Below, in pieces: positions 1-7,881 of a DNA stretch of 64,000 nucleotides. The notes beneath the pieces are model-generated. The model was not told the DNA's origin. It did not search any database and saw nothing but the letters and a program-made list of their open reading frames with translations. The position numbers were made by a program, and so were the translations under genes. The DNA is from Arenibacter sp. F20364 (GTDB lineage Bacteria > Bacteroidota > Bacteroidia > Flavobacteriales > Flavobacteriaceae), in the NCBI RefSeq assembly GCF_023015905.1, contig NZ_JALKBD010000021.1, positions 31,075 to 95,074 of the forward strand, read 5' to 3'. The stretch's first letter is position 1; each line of letters starts with the position of its first letter.

Positions 1-1061
1 TTATAACGATTAAAATCGGAATCAATGATCGTGCCCTCTTGATCTAGATAAGATCCTGAAATAGCATAACGCACCTCATTACCACCGCCTTTTATGGACA
101 GATCATGGCTTGTAGTAATGGCCGTTCTAAATATCTCGTCTTGCCAATCGGTGCCCTTACCCCAATCCGTTGGGCTTGTGTAAAACCGTGGTCTGCCAGA
201 ACCGTTATAAATTGATTCATTATAATAATGAGCAAATTGCGAGGCATCTAAAAGTTCAAGTTCTTTTGTAACCTTACTAACACCCATATAGGTTTCATAA
301 TTGATTTGCGTTTCTCCGCTCGAGCCTCTTTTAGTAGTAATTATTATAACGCCATTTGCACCACGAGACCCATAAATGGCAGTAGCTGATGCATCTTTAA
401 GGACATCAATGGATTCGATGTCATTTGGACTTATTGTTGCTAATGCATTTAAGGAAGGGCCATCGGACACTCCTGCCGAACTACCACTATTACTTACGGG
501 AAAGCCATCTATTACGTACAAGGGTTCATTGCTGGCATTTATTGAGCTACTACCACGAATACGAACTGATGTTGCACCTCCAGGTTGTCCGGAGGTCTGA
601 GTCAAGAGTAACCCAGATACCCGACCCTGTACAAAATCGTCGGCCGTGGTAGCTTTAACAGCTTCCAAATCTTCGGATTTAATTGAAGTAATTGATCCAG
701 TAAGGTCTTTACGTCTTGAACTTCCATAACCTATGATAACAACTTCATCTAGATTTGACACATCTTCATCCAGGCCTATATCTATTATTTTTTGAGAACC
801 TACAACTACCTCAGTGGTCGTATATCCTTGATAACTGTATACCAATATATCACTTTGGCTGGAAACATTGAAAGTGTACTTCCCATCAAAGTCCGTAGTA
901 GTGCCGACCAATCCATTTTTGAGTATGACATTAGCACCGGGCAATGGTTGGTTGTCCACTGAAGAGGTCACAGTTCCTGAAATCGTTATTTCTTGCGCAT
1001 AAGACAAAGAACACCCAAGCAAAATAAACACAAGTGTTACACTTAATATTTTAATATTCAT
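1..1061 (-). CDS. SusC/RagA-family TonB-linked outer membrane transporter, N-terminal part
   Basis: The first 353 residues of a SusC-like protein are readable on the minus strand; the rest lies beyond the left edge. A signal peptide (about residues 1-22, ending SLSYAQ) is followed by a carboxypeptidase-D-like regulatory domain (about 25-105, with TTTDFDGKYTF), a TonB-box-like segment around DEVVIIGYG, and a plug domain (VSGLLLTQTSGQPGG, SIRGSSS-type and ATAIYGSRGANGVI motifs). In this family the protein imports oligosaccharides across the outer membrane together with a SusD lid. The start is the ATG at 1059-1061, 15 bases after the preceding gene, so it is probably the last visible member of one transcript with the DUF5004 and DUF4961 genes. 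A SusD partner would be expected further left. The family call is very secure; the substrate is unknown. Confidence 0.93.
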   Translation of the reverse strand, partial: MNIKILSVTLVFILLGCSLSYAQEITISGTVTSSVDNQPLPGANVILKNGLVGTTTDFDGKYTFNVSSQSDILVYSYQGYTTTEVVVGSQKIIDIGLDEDVSNLDEVVIIGYGSSRRKDLTGSITSIKSEDLEAVKATTADDFVQGRVSGLLLTQTSGQPGGATSVRIRGSSSINASNEPLYVIDGFPVSNSGSSAGVSDGPSLNALATISPNDIESIDVLKDASATAIYGSRGANGVIIITTKRGSSGETQINYETYMGVSKVTKELELLDASQFAHYYNESIYNGSGRPRFYTSPTDWGKGTDWQDEIFRTAITTSHDLSIKGGGNEVRYAISGSYLDQEGTIIDSDFNRY

Positions 1062-1076
1062 CGTATTGTTTTTTGA

Positions 1077-2075
1077 TTAGTTAGAGCAGTTGGCAATTAA
1101 TTCGAAATCTTCACCAGTATCTGGATTAGTTACTATGACATCTCCTGTTTCATTGGTAAATTTGTACGTAATTGAAGTAATATCGGCATCCAAATCGAAG
1201 TCGAAAAATTGTTTGGCCCAAATCGAAATCTCCCATTTATCGTTGCCAATATTTTTAAGCATGGACGCTGCGCTTGCCTGACATACTTCTTTTGTTTCTC
1301 CGTCGGCTGTAGCTGTTGCACATAAATACACCTTCTCGGCTCCAAAAAGATCAGTTGGTTGCCCTAGAGCACCTTTTGAAGCATCAAAGGAAATATTAAT
1401 AACATCGTTTAGGCTATACTCGGCAGGTTTTACGACAACAGGAAATGGTAATGGACCGCACAAATCAATAAGGCTATTGTTGCCACCAGTTACCTCCATA
1501 CAGGGTGTAAATTTTGTATGATAGGCCTTTGCATTATTAAAATCGAGTCCAATTCCATAACCTTTATTGGCTATAATATAACCTAATTGTGTCTTAAGGT
1601 TTTCAGAACCTACTTTGGTAGTTAAATGCACTATACCATTAACCTCAACGTTTTCCTCAACTGCTATGGGCTCTTCCGAAATGAATACCACCCATTTAAC
1701 AAGACCGTAGTTTTCACCAATTCCAACTTTATCCTCAATCTCTTTGGACCAAGTGTTGAATGTATTTGTGGCCAGATCGTTTGCGGTGGCCAATCTAAGG
1801 GTTCCATTACCAACAGGAGAAGTATAAGTAGCTGTAGAGTTGGCTTTTGCTTCCCAGGATATTGGAGCTAAAAATCCAAAAACAAGATTATAAGCATTGC
1901 TTTCCCCAGGCAATATTTTTACATTAACGGAAATATCCATTTGTTCTCCTATAACGGCAGATTCGGGTTGTATAACTCCTGTTATGGTCATACACATGGA
2001 GAGAATCAAAAAAAACAGCGGCAGCAGGATTACTTTGATTCGTTTTTTCGAGATTTTATTAAACTTATTTTTCAT
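1077..2075 (-). CDS. DUF4961-like secreted/surface protein of a SusC locus
   Basis: A protein of 332 residues with an N-terminal hydrophobic segment (about 16-32) preceded by lysines and arginines. It is therefore exported or membrane-anchored; MCMTITGV is not a classical lipobox. After it comes a beta-rich region starting near VIQPESAVIGEQMDI, which resembles the start of DUF4961 proteins, a family seen next to SusC/SusD genes. The C-terminal part has several cysteines (CMEV, DLCGP, YLCAT, EVCQA, NCSN) that may pair as disulphides. It lies between the DUF5004-like gene (11 bases upstream) and susC (15 bases downstream), so co-transcription is likely. A role in surface glycan binding or assembly is inferred only from context. 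The DUF4961 assignment was made by eye. Confidence 0.7.
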   Translation of the reverse strand: MKNKFNKISKKRIKVILLPLFFLILSMCMTITGVIQPESAVIGEQMDISVNVKILPGESNAYNLVFGFLAPISWEAKANSTATYTSPVGNGTLRLATANDLATNTFNTWSKEIEDKVGIGENYGLVKWVVFISEEPIAVEENVEVNGIVHLTTKVGSENLKTQLGYIIANKGYGIGLDFNNAKAYHTKFTPCMEVTGGNNSLIDLCGPLPFPVVVKPAEYSLNDVINISFDASKGALGQPTDLFGAEKVYLCATATADGETKEVCQASAASMLKNIGNDKWEISIWAKQFFDFDLDADITSITYKFTNETGDVIVTNPDTGEDFELIANCSN

Positions 2076-2086
2076 CGTTAAGTTAT

Positions 2087-2527
2087 TTACTTGCTTAATT
2101 TATACTGGTACATATTATTGTCACAACCCATGACTATACTTAGATCTAATACATTGGTACCACTGGTCAGCACAGGATTAATTATAGAAGCACTTGTTCC
2201 GTCCGAGAATATAATGGCCGTTGGGTAAGTGAGGTCGTCAAAGGACCAAGAGCCGGCTGCACTTGAAGTAACAAAAGGAAATTTACCAGTTAAACTAAAG
2301 GAGGATGGCCTATTGCCATCGTAGTTCAGATCCAGTGCAAAAGACTGAAAATCCAAGGCATCTGTAATATCCAAACCATTTTGTAATACCTGGTCAATTT
2401 TCCAGGTTCCGTTAAGATCAACGGTAAGTTCAGTGAATCCATCAGGATTAACTTTTAGGTTGTCATCGCATGCCATAATAGGCAAAAGCAATACCAACAA
2501 GCATAAAGTAATAAACGGTCTTTTCAT
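2087..2527 (-). CDS. DUF5004-like lipoprotein
   Basis: A lipoprotein of 146 residues. The signal peptide ends in a lipobox (LLPIMAC, Cys about 20), followed by acidic DDN. The mature part begins LTVDLNGTWKIDQVLQNG, the tryptophan-containing opening typical of lipocalin-like DUF5004 proteins, which often accompany DUF4961 proteins in Bacteroidota SusC loci. It is the first gene of the DUF5004-DUF4961-susC run. A candidate GntR operator lies 37 bases upstream of its start codon, so this promoter is probably the one that controls susC. Molecular function is unknown; glycan sensing or surface-complex stabilisation is a guess from neighbours. Confidence 0.7.
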   Translation of the reverse strand: MKRPFITLCLLVLLLPIMACDDNLKVNPDGFTELTVDLNGTWKIDQVLQNGLDITDALDFQSFALDLNYDGNRPSSFSLTGKFPFVTSSAAGSWSFDDLTYPTAIIFSDGTSASIINPVLTSGTNVLDLSIVMGCDNNMYQYKLSK

Positions 2528-2563
2528 ATTTTAAGGCATTTTTAATTGGTTAAAGAATGTACA

Positions 2564-2577
2564 TATGTTCATACATA
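2564..2577. promoter_or_regulatory. Candidate GntR operator, copy 1
   Basis: TATGTTCATACATA, an imperfect palindrome (TATGT-N4-ACATA) lying 37-50 bases upstream of the DUF5004 start codon. The identical 14-mer occurs at the start of the GntR gene. A second half-site (ATGTACATATG, from 2557) overlaps it on the left. GntR-family operators generally have GT-N-AC symmetry, which fits. Binding by the neighbouring regulator is inferred. Confidence 0.6.
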
Positions 2578-2617
2578 TTAAATGTGACAAAAAAGCGATT
2601 TACTATAGTTTGGCAAT

Positions 2618-3373
2618 TTATCTTCTTAATTCTACCGAATATACGAAGTTATCAGCCTTATAATAGCCAATATTGTATTCTAAAGCCCCTTGTCCACGGT
2701 CTAGCACTAACCGTTGACGCTTTAAAATGGGACTACCTACTGATATCATTAATTTGTTAGCTCGTTTTTCATCGGCTAAAATTGCGGAAATTTCCTCTTT
2801 TGAGACTTCGGCATGATAACCACACTTTTCTTGAATGATATCATAAAGTGGCCTAGAGTAATCATACTCATCTTTCAAAACCACCTTAGGATGGAAATAG
2901 GACACGAAATAGACTTGAGGCTCCTTCTTGTCACCACGAACTCGAGAAAGCCTATATATTTCTGTATCTTGACCTATTCCCAATTTAAAACTTACTTCCT
3001 TATTTGATAATACCTTCTTTAATTCAAATTTATAATTAACAAGTGTTCTACCTTGCTCTAACATTTCTTTACTAAAACTAGACCAACTATCCAATTTAGT
3101 AATAATCATATCCCTATTGACTTTGGTACCTATACCCTTCTTTCTAATAATTAAATTTTTTTCGGCTAGTCTATTACTGGCCTGGCGAACAGTACTTCTT
3201 GAAACTCCTAAATTCTTGGCCAGTTCAACTTCTTTAGGAAGCAATTTGCCATTTGCATAATCAGGCATTCTAATTATACTCAACAACAGTTCTTCTACTT
3301 GAATATGTAGCGGAATCGCACTTTGGTGATCTACTCTGTCAAGTAAATCCGAGATGTCATTATGTTCATACAT
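2618..3373 (-). CDS. GntR-family transcriptional regulator with UTRA ligand domain
   Basis: 251 residues. The N-terminal winged helix-turn-helix (about 18-86) shows the family pattern IPLHIQVEELL, LPKEVELAKNLGVSRSTVRQ and LAEKNLIIRKKGIGTKV. The C-terminal half (about 100-250) is a UTRA effector domain, with IYRLSRVRG, PQVYFVSYF and the closing LEYNIGYYKADNFVYSVEL. Regulators of this subfamily usually repress sugar-uptake genes until a small phosphorylated or free sugar binds. It sits between the propeller lipoprotein gene and the SusC transcript, all on the same strand. The palindrome TATGTTCATACATA spans its own start codon, and copies lie before the flanking genes, suggesting autoregulation and local control. 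This regulator type is uncommon for a SusC locus, where hybrid two-component, SusR or anti-sigma systems are more usual. Confidence 0.92.
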   Translation of the reverse strand: MYEHNDISDLLDRVDHQSAIPLHIQVEELLLSIIRMPDYANGKLLPKEVELAKNLGVSRSTVRQASNRLAEKNLIIRKKGIGTKVNRDMIITKLDSWSSFSKEMLEQGRTLVNYKFELKKVLSNKEVSFKLGIGQDTEIYRLSRVRGDKKEPQVYFVSYFHPKVVLKDEYDYSRPLYDIIQEKCGYHAEVSKEEISAILADEKRANKLMISVGSPILKRQRLVLDRGQGALEYNIGYYKADNFVYSVELRR

Positions 3374-3374
3374 A
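3361..3374. promoter_or_regulatory. Candidate GntR operator, copy 2 (overlaps the regulator's start codon)
   Basis: TATGTTCATACATA, identical to the copy at 2564-2577, covers the ATG of the GntR gene (3371-3373). A repressor bound here would block its own expression. The first four codons (Met-Tyr-Glu-His) are partly encoded by the site, so coding constraint explains some of the sequence, but not the identity with the non-coding copy. Confidence 0.55.
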
Positions 3375-3516
3375 TAAACAAATGTAATTAATTATTCGAA
3401 ATTTGCAAATTTTAAATGTCCTATATCCAAATATCACACCCAGAATGGCATGAAATTATCAAATCAATAATTAAGCAATATCTCAATAGACACAGAATTC
3501 CCACCATAAGTTGACA

Positions 3517-4686
3517 TTATTCAGACAAAATTAAATCCATTGGAACCCAAAAAAATCTTGGTCTATAATATTCCACATCAATATTGTGTATGTTTGGCGG
3601 GTGCATACTGTTTACGCAGTACGAAACCAATAATTTATTATCTTTAATATATTGAGCATGGGCCATCGCATTATAGGTGATGATTTTATCCTTTTGATTC
3701 TTAGATTCAGTAGGCTTAAATAAAAGCTTTTCATTACGCCATGGTCCACTTGGACTGTTTGAGATATACGAATAAATATTCCCTGCGAGTTCTCTTTCTT
3801 CCATGACCAAGACATAATAATTTTCGTATTTGAAAACTGAAAATTGTTCAGGGACGTTCTTTTTAATTCCTTTTAACCCTGCGGTTGTAGTGACATTGTT
3901 TACCCAATTCTTTCCATCGAATATTTCAAAGTTTGTAAGCGAGTTGGATAAGCTATCCAGTGTTGAGCGAATCACATGTAGTTCCGCGATGGTTCCATTC
4001 ACCTTTGATCCGTATATATAAGTGTAATTTTCATCTTTTAAAACGGAATGACCGTAGTGTACCCCATTGACATCGCTTGCTGCAAATTTATTTTGTGATA
4101 TTACCCGGTAAGTATCCGGCTCTAATCTTATGTAATCCGTACCTTTAAACTTGAAATTCCATCCACTGGTAATTGCAGGGTCATTCCAAAATTTAGACAT
4201 AAATACGTGAATAACATTGTCGTTTTGAAAACCATAGCCCGGCCAATAGTATTCCTTAGTCATTTCGGCATTTAAAGGTAACAACATAGTTTCAGGATTC
4301 TGCAAGTTACCCCCAATAATCGATTTTGATTCACCCGTTCTAAGGTCAAACTCAATAAAGGAATTGTTGATCATTTTACTTTCCGGATCTCTTTTATTGC
4401 CTATTACTTCAGACACAAATGAATCTCCCATCATAAACACTGATTTTCCGTTATTTAACGGAAATGAAATTACACCATCAGCACCAGTTACTCCGCCCGA
4501 ATCTTTGATTAGTAGTTTACCAAATTGATCATCGAGTATTGTTTGGGGCTTAATGGAGTCCGCATTTATTTCCACCTGATCTTCAGATTTGTTAGCACTA
4601 TTTTTACAAGAGAAAGCAAGGCAGCAGAGCAGTATTGAAACTAGGACAAAGAAAGAAGTGCTGTAATTCGACTTATAATTTTTCAT
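3517..4686 (-). CDS. Five-bladed beta-propeller lipoprotein (DUF5005/DUF4185-like), possible glycosidase-related
   Basis: 389 residues with a lipoprotein signal (LLCCLAFSC, Cys about 27). The mature part shows repeated propeller-like segments: SVFMMGDSFV, KMINNSFIEFDL, YYWPGYGFQNDNVIHVFMSKF, YGHSVLKDENYTYIYGS, QFSVFKYENYYVLVMEE and SPSGPWRNEKLLF. The GDSFV and NSFIEFD elements are what I would expect of DUF5005/DUF4185 proteins, which share the fold of family 43-type glycoside hydrolases. Activity is not established, and I cannot assign catalytic acids. It is the first gene of the leftward cluster, 143 bases before the GntR gene, with a candidate GntR operator 67 bases upstream of its start. 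A role on a surface or periplasmic polysaccharide is likely by context. Confidence 0.6.
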   Translation of the reverse strand: MKNYKSNYSTSFFVLVSILLCCLAFSCKNSANKSEDQVEINADSIKPQTILDDQFGKLLIKDSGGVTGADGVISFPLNNGKSVFMMGDSFVSEVIGNKRDPESKMINNSFIEFDLRTGESKSIIGGNLQNPETMLLPLNAEMTKEYYWPGYGFQNDNVIHVFMSKFWNDPAITSGWNFKFKGTDYIRLEPDTYRVISQNKFAASDVNGVHYGHSVLKDENYTYIYGSKVNGTIAELHVIRSTLDSLSNSLTNFEIFDGKNWVNNVTTTAGLKGIKKNVPEQFSVFKYENYYVLVMEERELAGNIYSYISNSPSGPWRNEKLLFKPTESKNQKDKIITYNAMAHAQYIKDNKLLVSYCVNSMHPPNIHNIDVEYYRPRFFWVPMDLILSE

Positions 4687-4752
4687 TATATTTTAGTTAG
4701 ATAATTGACGGCGAGTTAGAAAGATGTTTAACAAATATATCAATTAAGTCTT

Positions 4753-4766
4753 TATGTACATACATA
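4753..4766. promoter_or_regulatory. Candidate GntR operator, copy 3
   Basis: TATGTACATACATA, 12 of 14 positions palindromic, followed by a further half-site (TATACATA). It lies in the divergent region between the propeller lipoprotein gene (start 4686) and the sterol desaturase gene (start 4883), so it could act on either. It differs by one base from the two copies at 2564 and 3361. Confidence 0.55.
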
Positions 4767-4882
4767 TATACATAAAATTTTATATTTTCACAGTTTTAAG
4801 TTCTGAATTAATTAAAGCAGAACCTAATTGCCCTTCACAATGCCAATCGCTAGGGATCATGTTTATGATAAAAAAATATTGA

Positions 4883-5875
4883 ATGGATATATTAAATGCG
4901 GTTTATGAGGAGATTATAAATTTTTTGGGGTTAAAGATATTTATATCCGCCTTTAAGACAGGCCACTATGATACTTTAGCTTCGTTTGATGGTGTTATGT
5001 CTTGTCTACTTGTAGCCTTGCCTATCCTATTATTTGTTGAATTTTTTATTGTTCTTACGCGTGAGAGAGAGCAGCTAAAAACCTATAAGGTTAATTTCCT
5101 AATCATAGTTGTTAACAGAATAATCGGCAGGTTACTCTCAATAAGCGTTATGATTTGGAGTATTGGATATTTTCAAAAATTCGCACCATTCCAAACCACC
5201 TATACTTGGTATTGGTTTATTTATGGATATATTGTTTGGGAATTAGGCAGCTATATTTATCATTACTTTGGTCACAAAGTACGTATTTTATGGTGTCTTC
5301 ATTCTCCCCACCATGCGGCTGAGAATATGAATTTATCCGTTAATCAAGCTCATTTTTTTCTTGAGTTTCCGTACGCTGATTTTGTTAGAACTTCCATCTG
5401 TATGTTACTTGGTGTAGATCCCAAACTATTTATATCTATTTTATTATTGGATATTACCTATGCCACTTTCATTCATATTGGTGAACATATGTTGCCAAAT
5501 GGCCGATTGGGCATTTTAAATAAATTTATTTTAACCCCTTCACATCACCGCGTTCATCACGGAAGCAATCCTCTATATATGGATACCAATTTCTGTAATC
5601 TTTTGAACATATGGGACAAAATTTTTGGAACTCATCAGGATGAAAAGTTGGATCTGAAAATTCAATATGGAATTACTCGAGAAATGAATGCCTCTAATTT
5701 CTGGGATGTGTATTTTGGTGAGTTTGTAGCACTGTATAAAGACGTAAAAAGGGCCTCTGGTATAAAAAACAAATTTCTCTATATTTTTATGCCACCGGGC
5801 TGGAACGAAACCGGACAGCATGAAACTGCAAAAATAGTTCGGGATGAATACCTCAAAAATAGCATGATGAAATAA
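4883..5875 (+). CDS. Sterol desaturase / fatty acid hydroxylase superfamily membrane di-iron enzyme
   Basis: 330 residues with four or so membrane segments (about 38-58, 72-96, 107-125, 165-197). The eight-histidine signature of the superfamily is visible: HYFGH (127-131), HSPHH (140-144), and HHRVHH (221-226), with further histidines at 198 and 202. These bind two iron atoms for O2-dependent hydroxylation or desaturation of a lipid. The substrate is unknown; bacterial members act on fatty acids, carotenoids, ether lipids or sterol-like molecules. It is transcribed away from the GntR cluster and has no obvious partner gene. The gene is AT-rich and lies in the region that appears to be an integrated island. 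Confidence 0.88.
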   Translation: MDILNAVYEEIINFLGLKIFISAFKTGHYDTLASFDGVMSCLLVALPILLFVEFFIVLTREREQLKTYKVNFLIIVVNRIIGRLLSISVMIWSIGYFQKFAPFQTTYTWYWFIYGYIVWELGSYIYHYFGHKVRILWCLHSPHHAAENMNLSVNQAHFFLEFPYADFVRTSICMLLGVDPKLFISILLLDITYATFIHIGEHMLPNGRLGILNKFILTPSHHRVHHGSNPLYMDTNFCNLLNIWDKIFGTHQDEKLDLKIQYGITREMNASNFWDVYFGEFVALYKDVKRASGIKNKFLYIFMPPGWNETGQHETAKIVRDEYLKNSMMK

Positions 5876-5927
5876 TGTAGGTTTTCGTATAAACTATTTC
5901 ACCTCTCCAAAACAATTAAAAAAAGTA

Positions 5928-6107
5928 ATGGCATTTTCATATTCGAAGGATGTCAATTTAAATAAGGTTTGCTCACAGACCTACCATCTGGCCTATGCGA
6001 GCTCCAGCTTCGATCTAGAAATATCGATCAAGGATATCCGTGAGAACAAAGTACAGTCTATACCCCATTATTTTGCCATAAATCCCAACATTTCCAATGG
6101 TTTTTAA
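5928..6107 (+). CDS. Small unidentified ORF, possible gene fragment beside the integrase
   Basis: An open frame of 59 codons starting ATG at 5928, preceded by an A-rich stretch. It encodes MAFSYSKDVNLNKVCSQ, then a polar, well-mixed sequence ending INPNISNGF. The amino-acid composition looks protein-like rather than random, but I do not recognise it. It has no signal peptide or membrane segment. Its last four bases overlap the 3' end of the convergent recombinase gene. It could be a real small protein, or the 5' fragment of a gene cut when the region rearranged. Confidence 0.35.
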   Translation: MAFSYSKDVNLNKVCSQTYHLAYASSSFDLEISIKDIRENKVQSIPHYFAINPNISNGF

Positions 6108-7447
6108 GAATTTAAAACCGCATCCAAAGCATCATCGGCATCTTTATGGATAAAATTAGCCTGATACATGATGGTCGTTTTTAAATCGCTATGCCGATAT
6201 AGTTTTTGTAACATTAGGGGCGAAATGGTGTCCCCTGCGATATTACCAAAAGAATGGCGGGCAATATGGTTGGATAGGTTTTTTGTAATCCCACATTTTT
6301 CGGCAATCGCCTTTAAGTATTTATTAAGTACAGCGGTTCCATTACGGGTCTTTACAAATACATCCCGCTTACTATTAGGATTCGCTTTTTTTAAATAGGG
6401 AAAAATAAAATCCTTATTTGACTGGCGCAACGGTCGATAAAAATCCAATATCCCCTTGACCTGATCCGGAATTTTAAGGCTCAATGGCTTTTCGTTCTTG
6501 TTCATGGTATAATAGAGACGTCCATCCATCAAATCCGACCATTTCATTTGCAACACGTCCGAAATCCTAATTCCGGCAAAATAGTAAGAGAACAACCACA
6601 CATTACGGGTGTGCCACATAGCCGAATCTTTCTCCAATTCCGCATTTTCAATACGCTTTATTTCTTCTCTTGTCAAACCGATTTTTTGTGTTGGTTTTAT
6701 TCGTATACGCTCTTTTTCTCCTGCAAAAGGATAGTGTTTGGTTTCCACGATACCTTCTTTTATGGCCGCATTAAAGAGGGTGCGAATATAAATAAGATGA
6801 TTGGTAACGGTTCTGGTCTTATGATCTAGATAAGAAATACAGAACACTTTAAAGTTACTTAGAAATGCCTCGGTAATGTCTTCAAAATAGAGCGAGGTTT
6901 CTTTACCAAATTCGCCTTTTACATGGCCCAAGAAATTATATCCAAACTTTCTGGACTGACCTACCCGATTTCGTCGCCGGTCTATAATTCCATTGATGAC
7001 TTGTTTTCGCTCTTCAAATCTTTTCCACTTTAAAAACTCACGGATGTTAAACAACATTGAAAGTTCCCCTTTACAGGTGGAAAATGAACCTGACTGAAAT
7101 TTGTTTATTACACGTTGCGACCCAAATTGAAAAAACGAAACCGTTCGACCTTTATGCTTTGCTTTGTTCTTGATTTGTTTACTAGAAATGAACTCCTTTG
7201 ACCCTTCCGCTTCTAGTGCGATACTATCGACCTCGGTCAATTTTTTTAGTAGATAATTATTCAACCTTGCTGAATTGGCGTGGGATTTTTTAACCTTACC
7301 CAAATCTTTGTCCCAATCCTTTTCCAAAATATATTGACCTGTAAATATGTATCGTGTCTTTCTATTTTGGGTAATTCGAACGGCCAATGGAAAAGTGCCA
7401 TCCTTCTTTTTATCATGTTTCCAAAGCACTATCTTTATCGAGGCCAT
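6104..7447 (-). CDS. Tyrosine recombinase / integrase (Bacteroidota mobile-element type)
   Basis: 447 residues. The N-terminal arm-type DNA-binding domain (about 1-95) opens with KIVLWKHDKKKDGTFPLAVR. A SAM-like core-binding domain (about 105-240) and a C-terminal catalytic domain (about 255-447) follow. The catalytic set is visible: Arg294 (AGIRISD), His394 and Arg397 (HIARHS), His419 (LYRHSD) and the nucleophile Tyr428 (TIMYQANF). It appears intact. Such enzymes integrate conjugative transposons and islands, often at tRNA genes. Its start codon lies 170 bases from a tRNA-Met fragment, the expected arrangement for an element that uses that tRNA as attachment site and extends to the left. Confidence 0.93.
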   Translation of the reverse strand: MASIKIVLWKHDKKKDGTFPLAVRITQNRKTRYIFTGQYILEKDWDKDLGKVKKSHANSARLNNYLLKKLTEVDSIALEAEGSKEFISSKQIKNKAKHKGRTVSFFQFGSQRVINKFQSGSFSTCKGELSMLFNIREFLKWKRFEERKQVINGIIDRRRNRVGQSRKFGYNFLGHVKGEFGKETSLYFEDITEAFLSNFKVFCISYLDHKTRTVTNHLIYIRTLFNAAIKEGIVETKHYPFAGEKERIRIKPTQKIGLTREEIKRIENAELEKDSAMWHTRNVWLFSYYFAGIRISDVLQMKWSDLMDGRLYYTMNKNEKPLSLKIPDQVKGILDFYRPLRQSNKDFIFPYLKKANPNSKRDVFVKTRNGTAVLNKYLKAIAEKCGITKNLSNHIARHSFGNIAGDTISPLMLQKLYRHSDLKTTIMYQANFIHKDADDALDAVLNS

Positions 7448-7617
7448 TTTAGTAAAATATTTCCTCTAAGATACACTAATGACCACATTCTACCTAAAAC
7501 ATACCTAAAACATTTTGGGGTTTTATATGATTTCTGCTGTTTTGACATAAAACGTAAATATTTGATTATCAGTTATATCAAAACATATTAGACCATATAA
7601 AACCAATATTTCTGCGA

Positions 7618-7662
7618 CTCATAACCCGAAGGTCACTGGTTCGAGTCCAGTTCCCGCTACTA
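7618..7662 (+). pseudogene. 3' half of tRNA-Met (anticodon CAT), probable attachment-site remnant
   Basis: From the anticodon loop CTCATAA (CAT at 7620-7622) onward the sequence is a good tRNA: 3' anticodon strand CCCGA, variable loop AGGTC, T arm ACTGG-TTCGAGT-CCAGT, acceptor strand TCCCGCT, then A-CTA. Upstream of the loop the pairing fails: TGCGA stands where TCGGG is needed, and there is no D arm or 5' acceptor strand. The gene is thus cut in the anticodon stem. A tRNA 3' fragment next to an integrase is the usual mark of one end of an integrated element, with the rebuilt full-length tRNA at the other end (outside this window). Confidence 0.85.
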
Positions 7663-7664
7663 AG

Positions 7665-7693
7665 AAAACCAGCTAGAAATAGCTGGTTTTTTT
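7665..7693 (+). terminator. Rho-independent terminator of the tRNA-Met locus
   Basis: An 11-bp stem AAAACCAGCTA / TAGCTGGTTTT with a GAAA loop and a run of seven T, starting three bases after the tRNA fragment. It is the normal terminator of the original tRNA gene, which supports placing the chromosomal side to the right of the fragment. Confidence 0.88.
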
Positions 7694-7702
7694 GTTTTAC
7701 GT

Positions 7703-7881
7703 AAAACCAATGCTTGCATTGGCTTTGAAGTAAAACAAAAATAACCGGGCGCGAAGCGACCATGGTTTTCTTTGTAAAACCTCCCCCAAGGCCCTTTCCG
7801 TAGCAGCGCGAAGGAAAGAATCCAGTTCCTTTGACAACCCATAAAAGCAATGCTCCCATTGGCTTTGTGGCAAAGCAAAAA
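7703..7881. repeat. Pair of related 39-bp hairpin-forming repeats in intergenic DNA
   Basis: Two similar blocks, 7703-7741 and 7843-7881, share CAATGCT-NN-CATTGGCTTTG flanked by AAAA and CAAAAA, with about 31 of 39 positions matching by eye. Each contains a short palindrome (CAATG/CATTG) and A/T-rich ends. The DNA between them contains no convincing gene. The remaining 198 bases up to 8080 hold nothing I can support beyond the leader of the antiporter gene. Open frames crossing this area on the minus strand are repetitive low-complexity translations and are not believable. Confidence 0.5.

Noticed and set aside
376..652. Two plus-strand frames of about 75 residues near the left edge
   Set aside because: Both are antisense to the SusC plug domain, which is unmistakable on the minus strand.
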